From a virus: DNA of 35,980 bases. The stretch's first letter is position 1; the number at the start of each line of letters is the position of its first letter. The stretch spans positions 1 through 35,980 of IMG/VR virus record IMGVR_UViG_3300037247_002101; one strand, 5' to 3'. Shown one piece after another: positions 35,482 through 35,980 of this stretch. The position numbers were made by a program, and so were the translations under genes. The notes beneath the pieces were generated by a model. That model worked only from the letters and a program-made list of their open reading frames with translations, was not told the origin of the DNA and did not search any database.

Positions 35482-35727
35482 ATGAAAAAATTTATTGGAA
35501 TAATGTTCGAGGGAGGTGACGGCTCTTTTGATCTAAATGAAGTTGCAGCTTATCATGAAGCGTCATCTTTAAGTGATGGTAAAACTGAACCGCCTTATGG
35601 CATATTTACGACAGTAATACTAAAAAGCGGCGTTAAAATGACGATCAGGGGAAGTCTGTGGGATTTTCGCAAAGACATGGAAAAATATTTAAAGGAGGAA
35701 AACGAGAATATTGAAAACTTGATTTAA
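35482..35727 (+). CDS. Small unknown protein
   Basis: 81 aa, beginning MKKFIGIMFEGGDGSFD, RBS AGGAG. Mixed beta/alpha with FTTVILKSGVKMTIRGS and an acidic helical end, MEKYLKEENENIENLI. No family is recognised. Confidence 0.65.
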   Translation: MKKFIGIMFEGGDGSFDLNEVAAYHEASSLSDGKTEPPYGIFTTVILKSGVKMTIRGSLWDFRKDMEKYLKEENENIENLI

Positions 35728-35763
35728 AGTATTACTTGAGATTTTTAAAAGGAGGAAAGAAAA

Positions 35764-35980
35764 ATGAAACTTAACGACAGTAAAATTCAAAAACATTATG
35801 GACAAAGAGCTATGGCAAGGGTTAAAGTGTTAAATGAACAATTATTTTATGAGCGACGTTTGCGAAAAGCTGACCTTGTGGTAGCTATGGAAGCTATTTC
35901 CAATTTCAAAAGCATGTTGGATAGAGATGAGGACGATATGGATACAGTTTTTGCTCTTGTAACAGCAGTTTTAGATCCGT
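35764..35980 (+). CDS. Helical protein, 3' end outside window
   Basis: At least 72 aa, beginning MKLNDSKIQKHYGQRAM, with AAAGGAGG 8 nt upstream. It is open to the window edge and helical (LFYERRLRKADLVVAMEAI). No family is recognised from this part. Confidence 0.65.
   Translation, partial: MKLNDSKIQKHYGQRAMARVKVLNEQLFYERRLRKADLVVAMEAISNFKSMLDRDEDDMDTVFALVTAVLDP

Overview
The window is part of a tailed double-stranded DNA phage (Caudoviricetes). It is AT-rich and densely packed. A large terminase subunit, a prohead-protease-like protein, an HK97-fold-like major capsid protein, a decoration-like protein and a scaffold-like repeat protein lie in one minus-strand late block. The right half is a plus-strand field of short accessory genes. 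The likely host is a member of the Fibrobacterota-Chlorobiota-Bacteroidota (FCB) superphylum with a type IX secretion system. The reason is that one phage gene (31969-32688) has a signal peptide and a C-terminal sorting domain beginning QNYPNPFNPTTTIQYSI, which is typical of Ignavibacteria-like and related FCB bacteria. No integrase, repressor or CRISPR array was seen.

Layout. 1-1405 (minus): 5' part of a long virion structural protein. 1386-2702 (minus): a SPOUT-like orphan, a small coiled-coil protein and an HNH endonuclease. 2786-6304 (minus): capsid, decoration, three small virion proteins, a tandem paralogue and a repeat-rich scaffold candidate. 6378-9705 (minus): protease-like protein and two virion proteins with glycine-rich hydrophobic segments. 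9759-12929 (minus): four genes starting M(K/R)YFEK, including a metallopeptidase-like protein and a metallopeptidase/SNF2-helicase fusion. 12931-19179 (minus): terminase, two unknowns, and two MurG-like glycosyltransferases, one carrying a permuted NlpC/P60-like domain. 19258-19788 (plus): coiled-coil protein. 19820-21349 (minus): more MKYFEK proteins plus a stand-alone LigD phosphoesterase domain. 21424-22122 (minus): GT2 glycosyltransferase. From 22232 (plus, except 24247-24705): short genes for membrane proteins, zinc ribbons, a Lar-like antirestriction protein, a run of seven coupled microprotein paralogues, structured RNAs, the T9SS cargo and two degraded NtrC-like AAA+ proteins.

Regulation. 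Two promoter types can be read. Minus-strand units are preceded by a very uniform sigma70-like element (TTGACA-N17-TATATT or close variants, 8 sites); four of these place the start site on or next to the ATG, predicting leaderless mRNAs. Plus-strand cassettes carry a different repeated element, GGCATAAGA, mostly with a TATAAT-like box 5-6 nt downstream and a CATTTAA/TTAGGAG leader (11 sites). It usually lies just after an intrinsic terminator, so many small genes look like independent promoter-gene-terminator cassettes.

How it may work together. The late cluster shares a short motif near protein N-termini, (F/L)xEKxA, in its most developed form M(K/R)YFEK(I/T)A. It occurs in putative virion proteins but not in the terminase, which leaves the virion after packaging. 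I infer a capsid-targeting and/or maturation-protease recognition tag. If so, the helicase fusion, the metallopeptidase-like protein, a DUF5662 protein and several glycine-rich hydrophobic proteins would be packaged and ejected with the DNA. No portal protein was recognised between terminase and capsid, where it is normally found.
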